The notes beneath the pieces were generated by a model that was not told the origin of the DNA, did not search any database, and saw nothing but the letters and a program-made list of their open reading frames with translations. The position numbers and the translations under genes are program-made. This document shows, piece after piece, positions 1 to 11,784 of a stretch of DNA of 64,000 nucleotides. Positions within the stretch are counted from its first letter, which is position 1. Each line of letters starts with the position of its first letter. Source of the DNA: Heliocidaris erythrogramma (taxonomy: Eukaryota > Echinodermata > Echinoidea > Camarodonta > Echinometridae); assembly GCA_025617745.1 (NCBI GenBank), contig CM046870.1, forward strand, positions 24,719,501 to 24,783,500. Direction: 5' to 3'.

Positions 1-748
1 CGTATACGGATGCGCCGCCTAGTCTCCTCACAAGTCACTGTATTGTACATGTACCTTGAGACTGTGTTTCAACTTGCAATATCTCTTTATACATTTGGAG
101 CTCATATTTTTGAATATAGTGTAGCGACATTGAACCTCTAACATACAGAGCAAAATGTTTTTGTTGGCGATTGGTACCCTTTAAGGCAGTGTGTATCTTA
201 CGGGGCTCCCTTCAACATGTATCCCGGAAATTTGGGAAAACCCAGAAAATTAGTCGGGGAAGAGTCTGGAATTTTGAGAAAAGTTACTCCAATCAGGGAA
301 AAATTAGGCAATTCGATTGGCCCCAAAAGAAAGTATCCAGTCTCTCATGTCTTTGCCTGTGTCCAAGTCCATGAGGAGAAGATGTTTCAAACTGAATAGA
401 GGTTGAAATAATGATATGGAATTTGAAACTCAGTCCGGCAAAAAACAAGGGATCTTTTGTTTCCATAAAACGCTTTGAACCGTGTCTTTGCTTGTAATCT
501 AGAATGGTATTTACTGAATTCATGACTGTTGTATTCATAGATAAGAAAATTATACTACTTAACAGATTTTATACATCAATCTCTCCTTTAGATATCAAAA
601 TATTCATATCAGAAACTTATGAAACGCACATACATGTATAATATCCTATACATGTCGGTGCAATATGTATACTGAATGGTTCACAGCCACACAGTGCACA
701 CTGGCTGTTGGAAATTAAAGATTGTTCATTCATTTTTCTGAAAATCAG
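1..748. other. Intron or upstream flank of the RhoGAP gene
   Basis: No exon was recognised here. The open frames are short and show no domain. Because the first exon seen (749) opens in mid-codon, this stretch is most simply an intron of the RhoGAP gene whose earlier exons lie left of the window. It ends in a plain acceptor, AAATCAG. Confidence 0.5.
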
Positions 749-868
749 TGTCCTCACCGCATGACGTTGCCATGAAGAAGAGTAACAGTAAGATCAGAGA
801 GAAACTAAAGAATTTCATCTTTACGAGACCGGAGAAAGAAGATCTTAGACGCAAGGGCATCTTGCAAG
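749..868 (+). CDS. RhoGAP gene, exon A (linker before the GAP domain)
   Basis: Acceptor AAATCAG/TG and donor CAAG/GTTTGT. The exon begins with two bases of a split codon and ends in phase 1. It encodes [15 protein letters not shown] and then a basic helix. The internal ATG at 772 is not needed as a start because the frame is open back to the acceptor. Confidence 0.8.
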
Positions 869-3800
869 GTTTGTTAACCCTTTAGTGTAACACTTGCTTT
901 GCAAATCATTTTACAGTTTGCCGATCTTTGGCTTTTATATAATTCAAAATTTTTAATTTTAGAACCTCATTTTTTATAGTTTCTAATTTTGTGTTTTTTT
1001 GAAGGTCCATTAAAGTGATTTGGTAACTTTGTAGAGGCTTGATAAAATCTGAGCTGCCTGGCCATACATGCTATCAGTGTATTTAATGTGTAAAAATGAA
1101 GCCCAGGGGGGAAATGCACTTCATAATCATCATATCCTTCACAAAAGTAAACATATGCAAGTGACAGGAAATGCCAGGAAATGCATTAAAAACGGACTCA
1201 AAATTTTTTTTTTTCTCTTTGTGATCAAAAGATGATGCAAAATGTTACGAAAAGGAGACACTTTACTGCTACAGGTTAACTTGATACATGTAGAATCATG
1301 GAGTATCCTAAAATTAGGATGATGTCTGTAACCTTATGGAACAAAATATCTTGGGCTGGCTCTAGTGTGCTTCTCCTCAAATTGTCCTCAACCATCTGCA
1401 AACTGTTGTGGGAGACATTTTTTCACGATCTCGACCCTTTTCATTTTCACTTTGAAATGTTGAATACCACCTTTAACCCCATGTTGTTTTCAATCTTTTT
1501 GTCCACCACAGAGGAGAACGTCTTCGGAAAAGACATCAGGAAGCTGTGTGAGAGGGAGAGGACGACAGTACCCAACTTTGTAAACCAATGCATCAGGTAC
1601 ATTGACATGAGAGGGCTGGAATGCGATGGAATATACAGGGTCAGCGGGAACCTCTCCCTCATACAGAAATTACGTTTTCAAGTAGACCAAGGTGAGCATA
1701 GTAGTTTTTTGTTGGTTATGTCCACCACCCCTAAACGTGGTCAAATGGACAGGGTAGGTGCGCTGATGTTCAGGGCCGAGAGAGGGAGAGAGAGAGTTTA
1801 TGGAGTAGTTTTTCGTTTTGGTGCTAGCGTATAATATCTCGGACAGCATTCAATGCTGTGAATGTGGTCAAAGAGACTGGGCAGGTTGAGGTTCATGATG
1901 CAGATAGAGAAAGAGAGAGAGAAAGAGAGAAAGAGATAAGAGTTGGCTTGTTGGGGTGATAGTGGACTGCTGTTTTGAACATATATTTTCAAGGGTTTGT
2001 GGAGGATTGATTTGTATGCCAGTGACGAAAATACTTTGATGAGAGAGAGAGGGCATGAATGCAAGGCAAAAATAGGAGCAAGGGGTGGGGGCTGATTTCT
2101 CCCTCATACAGAAATATAGATTTCAATTCGATCAAAATAAGTATAGTAGTTCTTTTAGGTGGTACTGTCCAACACCTCTAAATGATTTCAAATAGACGGG
2201 GTAGGGTGTGTTGATGTTTATGTCGCAGAGAGCGAGCGAGAGAGAGAGAGAGAGAGATAGAAGTAGAGGTGTCGTAGTTGAGTGGTTTAACCCCTTCCAT
2301 GTCACCAGATTTTTGAGCAACTTTCAAAAATAAACTTTCAAGAGTTAATTATAAACTTTCAATAATTTTTTTCTTGAGCAAACTGGGCAAAGATATATTA
2401 CATAGGAATAAACATATTGATGGTGCAGGTTTCTGTATGAGGAAGAATTTTCAAGCCATTCTGAGCCTAAACGAAATGTTCACCTCTCAATTTTTTGGGC
2501 GGAATTTGCCGCCCACGGCATGGTAGGGGTTAAACACCTTTAAAATGAAGGTGCAAATGATGTGGGTTCGATTCTAAACACGGTGGCCCGTATTCTGAAC
2601 TCCGGTTTAACTTAAACCATGGTTTAAATCTGTGGTTTAACTGGTCTCATGCTTTAATGGTCAAGAAATCAATTGTACTTATCATTCCCAGACATTTTTT
2701 AAAAGTTTGGGTACTAAAAAGGCTGATAAATTGAATATCTACTGTTAGAGATTTGTGTCACATTTGGCTGCCTATAGTTACACCACACATTTAGAACATG
2801 GTTTAAGTTAAACCGGAGTTCAGAATACAGGCCAGTGTGTCAGCTGGAGAAGACAATTTTTATCTACATTGCTGCTTTCCGCCCAGATGTTGAATGGCAA
2901 TGTGGGTTTCTGTGAAATGGTGCTTTGCTGGAATGCTGCCCAAGGAATTGAGAATGTGCACACAATGTGTGCGAGCAAGCCTGAAGCTGATGACGGGGTT
3001 AATCGTAATATATCTGTCAAGTGCTTTAATACAGACATCGTAGATGTATTAAGTGCTATATAAATCAGAATTACAATTTTTATAACCAAAAACTATTTTC
3101 TGTCATCTTTATTTTGTGTAGAGAAACCTGTAGATCTACAGTCGTCACCATGGAAGGAAGATATCCATGTTATAACAGGAGCCCTGAAGCTTTACTTCAG
3201 GGAACTTCCAGAGCCACTTTTCACCTTTAAGACCTTTGACAAGTTTATAGCATCCATCAGTAAGTATAACCTACATTTGTTATTTCCCCCTTTTTTACCC
3301 TGTTTTTATTTCCCCCTGTTTTGCAGTCGCTGCACTGGCTCCCTGTCAAAGATCGCATTAGTTTCAATAATTTTGTTGCTCACTTTTCGCTGCGTTCGTA
3401 GTTCTGCTCCCCTATACATACCTCTTTAAATCAAAATTACACCCCCGTGAGATCTTTATGCTCATCCATTTCCAGTTTTCTTGTGATTCCTAAAGTTGCA
3501 AAAACTTTGGGGGAAAGATGATTATTTTCTCACGCGTGTCCTAAATTACGGAATAGCATTCCTGAAGACATCAAGAAGTGTTTAACATCAGATTTTTTTA
3601 AAAATCATGTAAAAACATTTCTGTTTATTTCTTAATTAATTCTACATGCGCCTTCAGCACTCCACAGAGTGGATTTGGCGCTATATAAGTTACATTTATT
3701 ATTATCATTATTATTATTTGGGGGATTTGATCTGAAACTCCTGTAATTTTTAACAGTCTTGAAAGTAAAAGTCTTGAGTTATCTTAACGTCTTTAATATG

Positions 3801-6701
3801 GTGAAGCCGGAGATACTTGTTCTGGGGTCTGGCTATAGCAAAATCAAATTGTAACACAATATGAAGACTTCCATAAAATCAACTCAAGGGCAATCTCCAT
3901 ACCCTATTATTGCCAAGAGAAATCATGTTTGAGTTATGTGAGTTATGTCTAGCAGTTTTTGCACATTTAATAAAAGGGATGCGCAAGGCTTTTGAAATTC
4001 TTAGTTTTTTTTTCTTCAAAGTCTTTGCAATCATGTTTGTATTATTTGTATTCAGTGGGGTAGATTGTCTTCATTTCATAGAATATTTGATGAACTTCTT
4101 GATTGAGGTTGAAGTTTTCCACTTTCAAGATTATGATTACATATCATTCCAAGCACACATCGGTCCAAATTGCATACATTTAGCAACATGATAATCATGA
4201 ACGAACATCAAATAAAATATTTTTCAAAAGAATTGACGTACTAAACATTTTGCACTAAGTTTGCCAAGCTATTTTGTCGTAAACCAGACAAGCGATTTCT
4301 CACTTTAATAGTTTATGATTCCAAGACAATGACATAGAGAACTACAGTCCTGCTTTTAATAGCGACCACCTGTGCAGAAAGACTGCATTTTTTGGTTTCC
4401 TTTGAAATGATGCAGATGAAACGTGTGTTTAAAAGGAAACCTGTGTGGAATGACCACCTATCTGTATGGACCGCTTTATGTGTCTCCTTTGGGTAGTCTT
4501 TCCATAGGTCAGGAATTCATACTAAACTATCCACTTATTTGGGCAGAAATCAAGCATGTTTCCATTTTACTTGTTCTCCGGCATACGTCATTCACTTTTT
4601 ACGCATGAGGTGTCATAAAAAAAGAGAAAATTGTGAATTTTTATGTGATCATGTTTTTCCTTATTCAAAATAAGTATGTTTACGACCGCACTCAAAGTGG
4701 CATTTTGTGCAGGCAAACAAAATTGCGGTAGCACCACTTTCCATTGTTATGATTCAACCGTGCTTGAATTATGAATTAAAAAAAATTGTGCGTCAAATGA
4801 AAGAAAAGATGTGGAGCTTTTTCATACATGTACATGTATATCTCATCAAGGAAATTAGTCATTTTAAATAGAGAATTTCCTTTTTTTTCTGGGACACATT
4901 GTATAGGTTTCACTGTACATATATCTGTTATATTCCAATTCATGGTTTGTGTTGAAATAATCCTTTGTTCTTATTAGATCATATACCTGATGCAGAGCAG
5001 AAGATCCTGGCATTCAGAGCTCTGTTCAGCGAGATGCCTCGTGTGAACCAAGACACCATTTTCGCCCTCTTCTCCCATCTCAAAAGGTGAGACAAGAGGA
5101 AACAATTGGGGGGCGTTTCATGAAAGGACTTGTCAGATATTTTATCTCACAAATTTGCTCTCAGCCAATCAGATGCAAGGATTTCAGTAGCTTATAACAG
5201 TTGTGGAATAAAATATCCGACAACTTCCTTTCATGAAACACTACCTATAAAACCAGAAATTTTGGCATGCATGAAACTTTCGCGAATTTCGCAAGTGGTT
5301 GAGATTCGCGGAAGTTTCATGTTAACCCTTTCATGACAGGAATTATATAAGGGCTAAATTGATCACATTTTTATTCTTCAAATTGGCAACAATATTTTTC
5401 TTGTAGTGCTACATGGTTCTAATAAGGTGTAATGTCTTTGAAAACAATATACATGTACATGATTAGAAATTTTGTCAAAGTTGAAAATATTGCCTATTTG
5501 GATAAAAAAACAGTGATTGTGAACCTGTTGCCAATTTGAGGATTTTAAAGCTTACTCTCATTTTTTAAATTCCTGGCATCAAACAAAAATGGACAAAATG
5601 TATGCAGAAATTTTTGCTCTTTCTACTCAAACATGGGGTATATTTTTTAGAGCTCTGAATCAAAAGTTATTGAGCCAAACCACAATATGTGGTCAATATT
5701 CTCAAAAGGGTTAAAGCCTACATGAATGAGAGAATCAACAGGTTTAACTGAATACAATTATCAGACGTTACGCAGACCTGAGGTGTTGTGGGTAAAGTAT
5801 GGGACGAAAAAGCTTTGACGTGCCCTGTTATTGGTATCGCCTGTTGCCTTGGAGTGGAAAAACCAACTATATCCCTCAGATCGCTCCTCCTGGGGAGCGT
5901 TTCATCAAGTGTTTGTCGGTGATTTTTACCGACAAATTTGCTCTCAGCCAATCAGATGCAAGGATTTCAGTAGCTTATAACAGTTGTTGGTGAAAATCAC
6001 TGACAAAACACTTGATGAAACGCTCCCCTTGGTGTAAGTAATTGGGATGTGCAGTTGAACCACCACAGGGTTTCTCCCTACTCCTTCACATAGAGGGTGT
6101 TTTGGGGTTTGTAACGTGCGTAGATAGTGAATTCCCTACACATGGGGCCTCCATTTAACATCCTATCCAGGGGATGGAGTGTTTTGTACTGTAACCTAGC
6201 TACCTCTATGGAACAGGGGATGGGTATTAAGGTTAAAACACACAGCGCAAGCTTCAGTCATCCGGCGCCGTTGGATTCGAGCACACAATCTTGGGTTCGA
6301 CAGGCAGATGCTTTCCCGAGTGATCTAGATGGCCTTCGCATATGAAGTTATCCTTTTTTGCAGTCACAAAGCAGGAGATGGGGATTTGATTGAATCCTTT
6401 TCAGTTAATCAAACATACAGTATTCAATGCTTATAAATTTCCCAATGTGTAGTCCCAAACAACAGTGTAAACTCGACGTAAAGTCTTTTCCAACAACTCT
6501 TCTCTTTCTTAATCTTTGTCCTGCAGGGTCATGGACAACGTCCAGCACAACCGTATGCCAGCCAAGAATCTGGCCACAGTCTTTGGCCCCACCCTCATGT
6601 GGCCCGAGCGAGAGAATATGAACATGACGATGGCGACCGTCTACCAGAACCAAGTCATAGAGTTTGTCTTATTAGAGTTTGACAACATATTCAGATCGTG
6701 A
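749..6701 (+). CDS. RhoGAP-domain protein, ARHGAP9/12/15/27 type (C-terminal five exons)
   Basis: The product is a GTPase-activating protein for Rho-family small GTPases, expected to act at the membrane/cytoskeleton. Exons 749-868, 1512-1691, 3122-3259, 4978-5086 and 6527-6701 join in frame to give 239 C-terminal residues ending in TGA. In this fragment, residues 9-39 are the basic linker typical of the ARHGAP12/15 group ([17 protein letters not shown]), and about 42-238 are the RhoGAP domain. The Arg finger is R82 in [10 protein letters not shown]122 and R126 lie in [14 protein letters not shown], and N196 in [11 protein letters not shown]. All the catalytic and structural residues I know for the family are present, so it should be active. 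The protein ends right after the domain, as in ARHGAP12/15/27. PH, WW or SH3 domains would lie left of the window and cannot be seen, so the exact paralogue is open. Confidence 0.93.
1512..1691 (+). CDS. RhoGAP gene, exon B (Arg finger)
   Basis: Acceptor TCCACCACAG and donor CAAG/GTGAGC; 180 nt, phase 1 to phase 1. Encodes [16 protein letters not shown] through [10 protein letters not shown], including the catalytic Arg-finger segment DGIYRVSGN. The longer open frame from 1298 is only intron read-through. Confidence 0.93.
1653..2265 (+). repeat. Diverged tandem duplication of the exon B end plus intron start
   Basis: The stretch from TCTCCCTCATACAG at 1653 (inside exon B) through the donor to the GA repeat near 1800 recurs at 2098-2265, about 445 bp downstream. 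Both copies then carry CATAGTAGTT/TATAGTAGTT, a (T)CCACC/CCAACACCTCTAAA segment and a GA microsatellite. In the second copy the AAGGTGAGC donor has become AAAATAAGT, so it is a dead partial exon copy. Confidence 0.75.
2287..2533. mobile_element. piggyBac-like MITE with TTAA target duplication
   Basis: TTAA at 2287-2290 is followed by CCCCTTCCATGTC; at the other end GGCATGGTAGGGG is followed by TTAA at 2530-2533. The terminal repeats match at 10 of the first 11 bases. A TTAA target with CCC termini is the established piggyBac signature. At about 239 bp with no coding capacity it is non-autonomous. Confidence 0.7.
2586..2833. repeat. Foldback element with about 36-bp terminal inverted repeats
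   Basis: The arm at 2586-2621 (GCCCGTATTCTGAACTCCGG onward) is the near-perfect inverse of 2798-2833 (ending GAGTTCAGAATACAGGCC). The short interior is AT-rich and non-coding. The super-family is not assigned. Confidence 0.8.
2930..3085 (+). mobile_element. Possible SINE or LINE 3' remnant
   Basis: The stretch ends in AAGTGCTATATAAATCAG, resembling the 'GCGCTATATAA' tails of many invertebrate retroposons and the two better tails at 3320-3720 and 36690-36862. No promoter boxes were identified. Confidence 0.35.
3122..3259 (+). CDS. RhoGAP gene, exon C
   Basis: Acceptor TTTTGTGTAG and donor ATCA/GTAAGT; 138 nt, phase 1 to phase 1. Encodes [17 protein letters not shown] and [17 protein letters not shown], which carry the conserved Lys and Arg of the GTPase-binding face. 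Confidence 0.93.
3320..3720 (+). mobile_element. LINE fragment, C-terminal end of reverse transcriptase ORF plus 3' tail
   Basis: From 3321 the frame reads [17 protein letters not shown], the 'LHWLPVKxRI' block that follows the RT in CR1/Jockey-like LINEs. It is followed by frameshifted pieces ([17 protein letters not shown]) and then a 3' end GCGCTATATAAGTTAC running into an (ATT)n tail at 3699-3719. It lies within the intron between exons C and D in the sense direction. Confidence 0.7.
3721..4977 (+). other. RhoGAP intron, unannotated part
   Basis: AT-rich intron sequence. The open frames (for example 3910-4191) are rich in Phe/Ile/Leu and look like chance. No repeat boundaries were recognised. 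Confidence 0.5.
4978..5086 (+). CDS. RhoGAP gene, exon D
   Basis: Acceptor TTCTTATTAG and donor AAAAG/GTGAGA; 109 nt, phase 1 to phase 2. Encodes [17 protein letters not shown] and the helix ending in LFSHLK. Confidence 0.92.
5111..5243. mobile_element. Foldback MITE, 'CTCTCAGCCAATCAGATGCA' family, copy 1
   Basis: Inverted ends GGCGTTTCATGAAAGGACTT and AACTTCCTTTCATGAAAC surround a core ATTTGCTCTCAGCCAATCAG...TTATAACAGTTGT. The core is shared with copies at 5892-6028 and 49165-49302. Copy 1 is the most diverged at its ends. Confidence 0.8.
5322..5714. mobile_element. piggyBac-like MITE, second family
   Basis: TTAA at 5322-5325 is followed by CCCTTTCATGACAGGAATTA; the right end reads CTCAAAAGGG and then TTAA at 5711-5714. 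Only the outer six bases are symmetrical, so the assignment rests on TTAA plus CCCTTT. The left-end sequence recurs inverted at about 22815-22926 and 24754-24855, which supports a mobile family. Confidence 0.6.
5892..6028. mobile_element. Foldback MITE, same family, copy 2
   Basis: Near-perfect inverted ends GGGGAGCGTTTCATCAAGTG and its inverse. The arms continue through GTCGGTGATTTTTACCGACA and TGGTGAAAATCACTGACA. The core is shared with copies 1 and 3. No clear target duplication flanks it. Confidence 0.88.
6240..6350 (-). mobile_element. Possible tRNA-like SINE head
   Basis: On the minus strand CTGCCTGTCGAACCC is followed by GTGTGCTCGAATCCAACGG, which resembles an anticodon region and a pol III B box (GxTCGAATCC). 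The A box and stems are poor and I could not fold a clean tRNA, so this is tentative. Confidence 0.3.
6527..6701 (+). CDS. RhoGAP gene, last exon E with stop
   Basis: Acceptor TTTGTCCTGCAG. Encodes [32 protein letters not shown], then a terminal helix ending FDNIFRS and TGA at 6699-6701. The Asn in [10 protein letters not shown] is the conserved GAP-domain residue. The end point directly after the domain fits the family. Confidence 0.93.
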
Positions 6702-9700
6702 GCTCTCCTGCATTCCCTGTGGACTCTTGGTTAGGACCACGCAGAATTCAGCATGTGGGATTGAAGATAAGAGTCTGGCCACAGCTGCTTGGCATGTGGC
6801 TGCATCGGCTTTTTTTATTAGGCACGTTTCGTATGACGGACAAATATGGATGTGACGACGAATCGTCGTGAATCAAGATGCTCTCACAAAAGTAATTGGA
6901 ATGGCTGAGGAAGAGCCATTTTGCAATGTTATTGCCATGTGTATCATGTTAATGAACCGACACCGAATCAGGTATGTGGGACTGAATTCAGAATTCAACA
7001 GTGTGGTCATTGCCTTTCTGTTGCAATGACAATGTTTTGATTGATATAGTTACAGAGCTTCCGGGAAACCAGGCAACTCACAAGGGATTTTGAAACTGAA
7101 AAAAAAAAATGCATTTGTATCTGCAGGAAAGTTGTAAGTTTTTTGTGCACAAAAATTAACTGTATATTAAGGCATCATATGCATACAATGGAGGTTTCTT
7201 GCAATTAATGTTAATACTGTTCAATCAATGAATCTAATGTTCTGAAGGCCAATTGTAGCTGCTATTTGTCACCAAAAGAAAAGGACATGTCTTCGCCTCA
7301 CTTGCATCTCTGTGATTGAAGTTATGTAAGAATCCTTGCAATGGATTTCATTCTTTCATGATGAACTTTGAGAAGAAAGGCTCGACAGACTATGATTCTA
7401 CACAATGGTTTTCTCCAAGACAAATAAAGAGCGATATAGTATTTGAACATTCCATTGACTTGGCATGCATTGTCAAAATGGAAATCAGTTTTGAGGCCAA
7501 GTGTTTGTCGTCAATTTTTCAAATCAAGCCAACACTGGTTCTCTTAAAGGTCTAGAAAGGGTTAACCTCAAGGCATCATCTTGGGTCCTGTTTTGGACAG
7601 GTGCCATGTAGTGATCTGAGAAGAACAACACCAATAACACTACTAGGCAAGTTAGCTTTCTGTGAAGGTTCTTCACAGCTCTTTTAGAATGGAAGAAACA
7701 GAAGAGGCCACTAAAGAGGTTGCCCTTCAAATTTCCATTTCTGCTTAGACGGCATTATACCGAGACCAAATTCTGAACACGATGAGTATGATGTCTGTGA
7801 CATGTGCAACATCTATTTTAGGTTGGACTGTATTATTCCGTGACCAAATTCGGAGTGTACTGAGTAAAAAATGTCTGTGACCTCTCCCATTGGATAACCT
7901 TGGTAAACTTGTTCACTTGTAGACACTGGGGCTTTGATAAAACAGTTAAGCTTAGTTAAGGCATAAAGCAATTCGGTTTATAAAGCGTAAAAATTTTATG
8001 TTCTGTTGAGTATTGAGAGTAATAATTTCATGTTTTTTTGAGAATGATATGATTTCATTTCAATGGCAGGAGAGTCACGTATGCTTCCGCACATGCTCCA
8101 TCGTATCATGTCTTTTTAAAATGTCTTTCAAGAAAAATTTTATTTCTTCATAGTGTATGTTTTCAGCAGAATGACTTGAGCTGCATTCCGCAGTCATTCA
8201 GCTCAATCTGTTTTAATTATTTGCAATGTTTTAAAGAAATTCCATGTGGTGGAAAATATATATTATGAGTTGAATTGTGTGACATATTGTTTCTTGCGAT
8301 TCAAGTCGTAACTCGTAAGCATATTATATTCTCAATTCTATTTTTGTAATTCTTTTAGTTACTTGAATACAAAAGGGTATTATATTCACAGATTTATTCT
8401 TTTCTATGTTTTAAATGCATTTATGACTAGGTTTTCAAAAGGCTCTGAATATTGTTCTCTTTTCTTTTTGGTTTAGATTATGTTGAGTGATTCTTCCCTT
8501 ACCCATCTTGTTTATTAACTAGCTAGCTATAGCTTAGGCATCTTCTGTTTGAAGAAATTAGTAATTACTATTTCCCTGCTATTCCCCAGTTGTTAAACAG
8601 AGAGGTGTTATTGAGAAATATACAATACCTACATGTACCTTGGAATAGTTGCATGTGTTCTGTCCCGATGAGCAAGAAAATGAATTGAGCATTATTCAAT
8701 GAACTTTTAGGAATGGATATTTATCAATGAAAACAAAGGCTTCTATGATTATGGTCTCGTACTGCACATTGAAGAGCCCTGGAATATCTTTTTTTTTTAG
8801 TTATGGAGGCCGGCACAAATAAAAAACCCAAAATTATCCATAATTCCAATACTTTACACAGTGTGCGCTAACAGACAAAGGCCAGAGAGCAATAGATGCT
8901 CTATTCTCAATTGGGTGTGGCTTGTTACTTTAGTCTTGGCAGGAAGAATTACCGACTGACTTTTCTTGATAATGCATGTTGCTGAAACATCATTATAAAA
9001 TTCCCTTCATTTTTAGATTCATTCAACATCTCAACTTGATGTTTATAGCGTGATAAGATATCATATTTATTTGAGAAATTTACAGTGAATACATTTCCGT
9101 ACATTTATGTATATGTCCATGTATTTCCTGATATTTATTTACATATGTTTTTATCGGATACACATGGGCCTACATGTAAATTTATGTACAGAATATTATG
9201 AAGGGTGATGCTTTTGAAATCAGCAAATCTAGGGGAGTCTGTAATATGAACATATGCTTTTATGATTTTAATGTTAAAGACCATGAATATTGTATTCAAT
9301 AAAATTTGTGTACTTAATAAGAGAGAAATGCAATAAGGAAAGAGTTTAAGGTTAAAGCCCACGGTATCTTTCATTGGTTGTACAAATGAAGCCAAAATAT
9401 ATTTCACGAATGCTGCAGAAAGGCAGTACATTTAAAATATTTTTTTTAATATTCCGATGTCATTTAAGTTTGAAGAAAAGAACTGACACTAAAGCAAAGA
9501 CTGTAATGTGTTGCTACATTACATACTTTGTGTGAAAGCAGCAAAATCATGAGCTGTTAAAAAAAAAACCAAATAAAAAAAATACCGACATCGTCTGTTG
9601 AGAGCCAGAAGGGTGTCAACTGAGACTTAACGCCCCTCTGCCACTCAAATGATGATATCTACCATGTAGACTGAACACCATACTACATGTTCATTTTTAG

Positions 9701-11780
9701 CTGCGAGATGTAAAAAAAGCAAGAAGACAGCTGAATTTAAATTTCTTTTATTATCATAGTTTTTTGTTGATAAGCCAGGCTTGGTCCTATGGTATTTCAG
9801 GCACTGTAGCTGTAGATGATGGATTTTTTTTCTTGCTGATGAGTCCACTAACCAGCCTCATTCCTATTCATTGGAAGAGTTTTACAATAATGTACTTAGT
9901 CTTCCTCAGAAGATTTGAATCTATCAAAATGTTTTCCCCACACTGTCAATCTTCCCGCCCCCGCCCCTTTTAGGTTTGACCCAACAGTCATCCATAAAAA
10001 TTAGCAAGTGGTCAGTGGATTTTTTTTTGGGGGGGGTGATGTTTCATTTATTGTACATTGTATCTTGAGACTTGCATTCCATTTAATTTCCACAAGATAA
10101 ATGTATGTATAGAGAGACCAAGATTGAGTTATTTATGTGGACACATCACACTATTACCACATGTTGAGAACGGACATTACATTATTTGTGTTGGGGGAAT
10201 TGTGTAGGGAATATGGAACCAGACACCTAGAAGGTTTTTGAGACCTTGCCCTTTATGTATTAAACTTCCCAATTAAATAAAAAAAGAACAGTCTGCCCTA
10301 TTTCGATATGTGGATTTCAAATTGAATGAAATAGAATAGTTATCGGCAGAAGAAAACAATTATTACTTGCTGAATAATAATAATTTCTGTATGCAGTCTA
10401 AAATGTGTGTGAGATCAGATACTTCACCATTGGTATGTCTTTTAGAGAGGAGGCTGACAGACGAGGAATGTTTTGATCTTTTACTCTTATTTTGATGTAA
10501 TTTTCTCAGATATTCATATGAATACAGGCATCATGTACATACATCATGAGACGTCACAAATATCATTCAAAAGCTCTTCTTGTCCAATTCTAACTTATTT
10601 ATCATCTGAAATTATGGGTAATTGTTCTCCTTGGTGTTGATGCATTCTTTGGCCAACTTTTTTTTTCCTGATGGGATGGTCAAATTTTCTTCTAGAATCT
10701 TTTTCTAACATTTCAAAATCGAAATGTCCCCGGGCAACGCAGCTAATCATTATCGGTTTATTGATAAGAATTATAATGCACCTTTAGGCATGGTTCAATT
10801 CAAATTTACATGGACATGTATGTTTGGAAGTTAAAATGATCAAAAGGCCATGAGATTTAGTTGCATTCTCAAGATATTGTGTTGATATGTTTAAACAGAA
10901 ACTATAGTTGTAACCAGTTAGGTAAGGATAGAGTCCTATATGTATAATCCTGCTTAGGGGATTATTTTTTTTTTGAGATACCATGTACTATAGTGAGTAG
11001 AGATGAAATGTGTCTAACAGAAATCTGGTTTGAAAGAAAACCAAGACAGATTGTATTCCGATAACAATAATATTTTTACACCAAGTTTATGTGAAGAATG
11101 TACTTATAAAGAGTAAATAGTGTATACAGATATGTAAAAGATTTTGAACATTTCCCCCCGTGTAGGGTACATGTATTTTTAAATGTACACAATGAGACAA
11201 CAGTATGTAGTTATTGTTGGGAAATTTCCTCAAGATATGCGTGTGTAATGTTGTATCATACCTGTTTCATTATCCAAGCATTTATATTTAAAATGATATC
11301 AGGCGGTCACTTTTGAATTCAAGTAGGCTCTCCTTTACGCAATACATTTGGGATATGAAGAGATAATGCAGAAGTCTTTCGTAAACTGCATCTCGGCATT
11401 TCCTGTTCGTTCGTTAAATATGTATGCGCTCTTTTGTGGTAATTTACAATAATGGACCATTTAATATATTTATGAGAGTATTGCCTATTGTCTATGGAAG
11501 TATTGTTTATTTTGTGTACCACCACTGTACCATTTTCACTGGGTTTATGGGAATATTGCATATAACTATGTATAGGTAGAGGTTTTCTTTATTACTATGA
11601 GAGAGAGGCACATCAAGATTTGTCAGTCTGGTAAACATCCATTTATGAGAAGGATGGATTGAGCATCAGATGATGATATTAAAAAGAGACTGGGAATTAT
11701 GAATAAAATGATTATTGATGCATTTATTGATTCATGTTGGATTTGAGTGAGGATGAAACCTCGAAGTCAGGGAGCGTTAA
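6702..11780 (+). other. RhoGAP 3' UTR and downstream intergenic DNA
   Basis: No second gene is recognisable. Several AATAAA-type signals occur (for example near 7424, 9297 and 11702), so the true poly(A) site cannot be chosen by eye. Sequence near 7018-7560 and 7770-7870 looks like ordinary UTR or intergenic DNA. The open frames are short and lack domains. Confidence 0.45.
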
Positions 11781-11784
11781 TGGG

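Noticed and set aside
1298-1834. 178-aa open frame
   Set aside because: Only 1512-1691 inside it is a real RhoGAP exon; the rest is intron read-through with normal splice sites at both exon edges.
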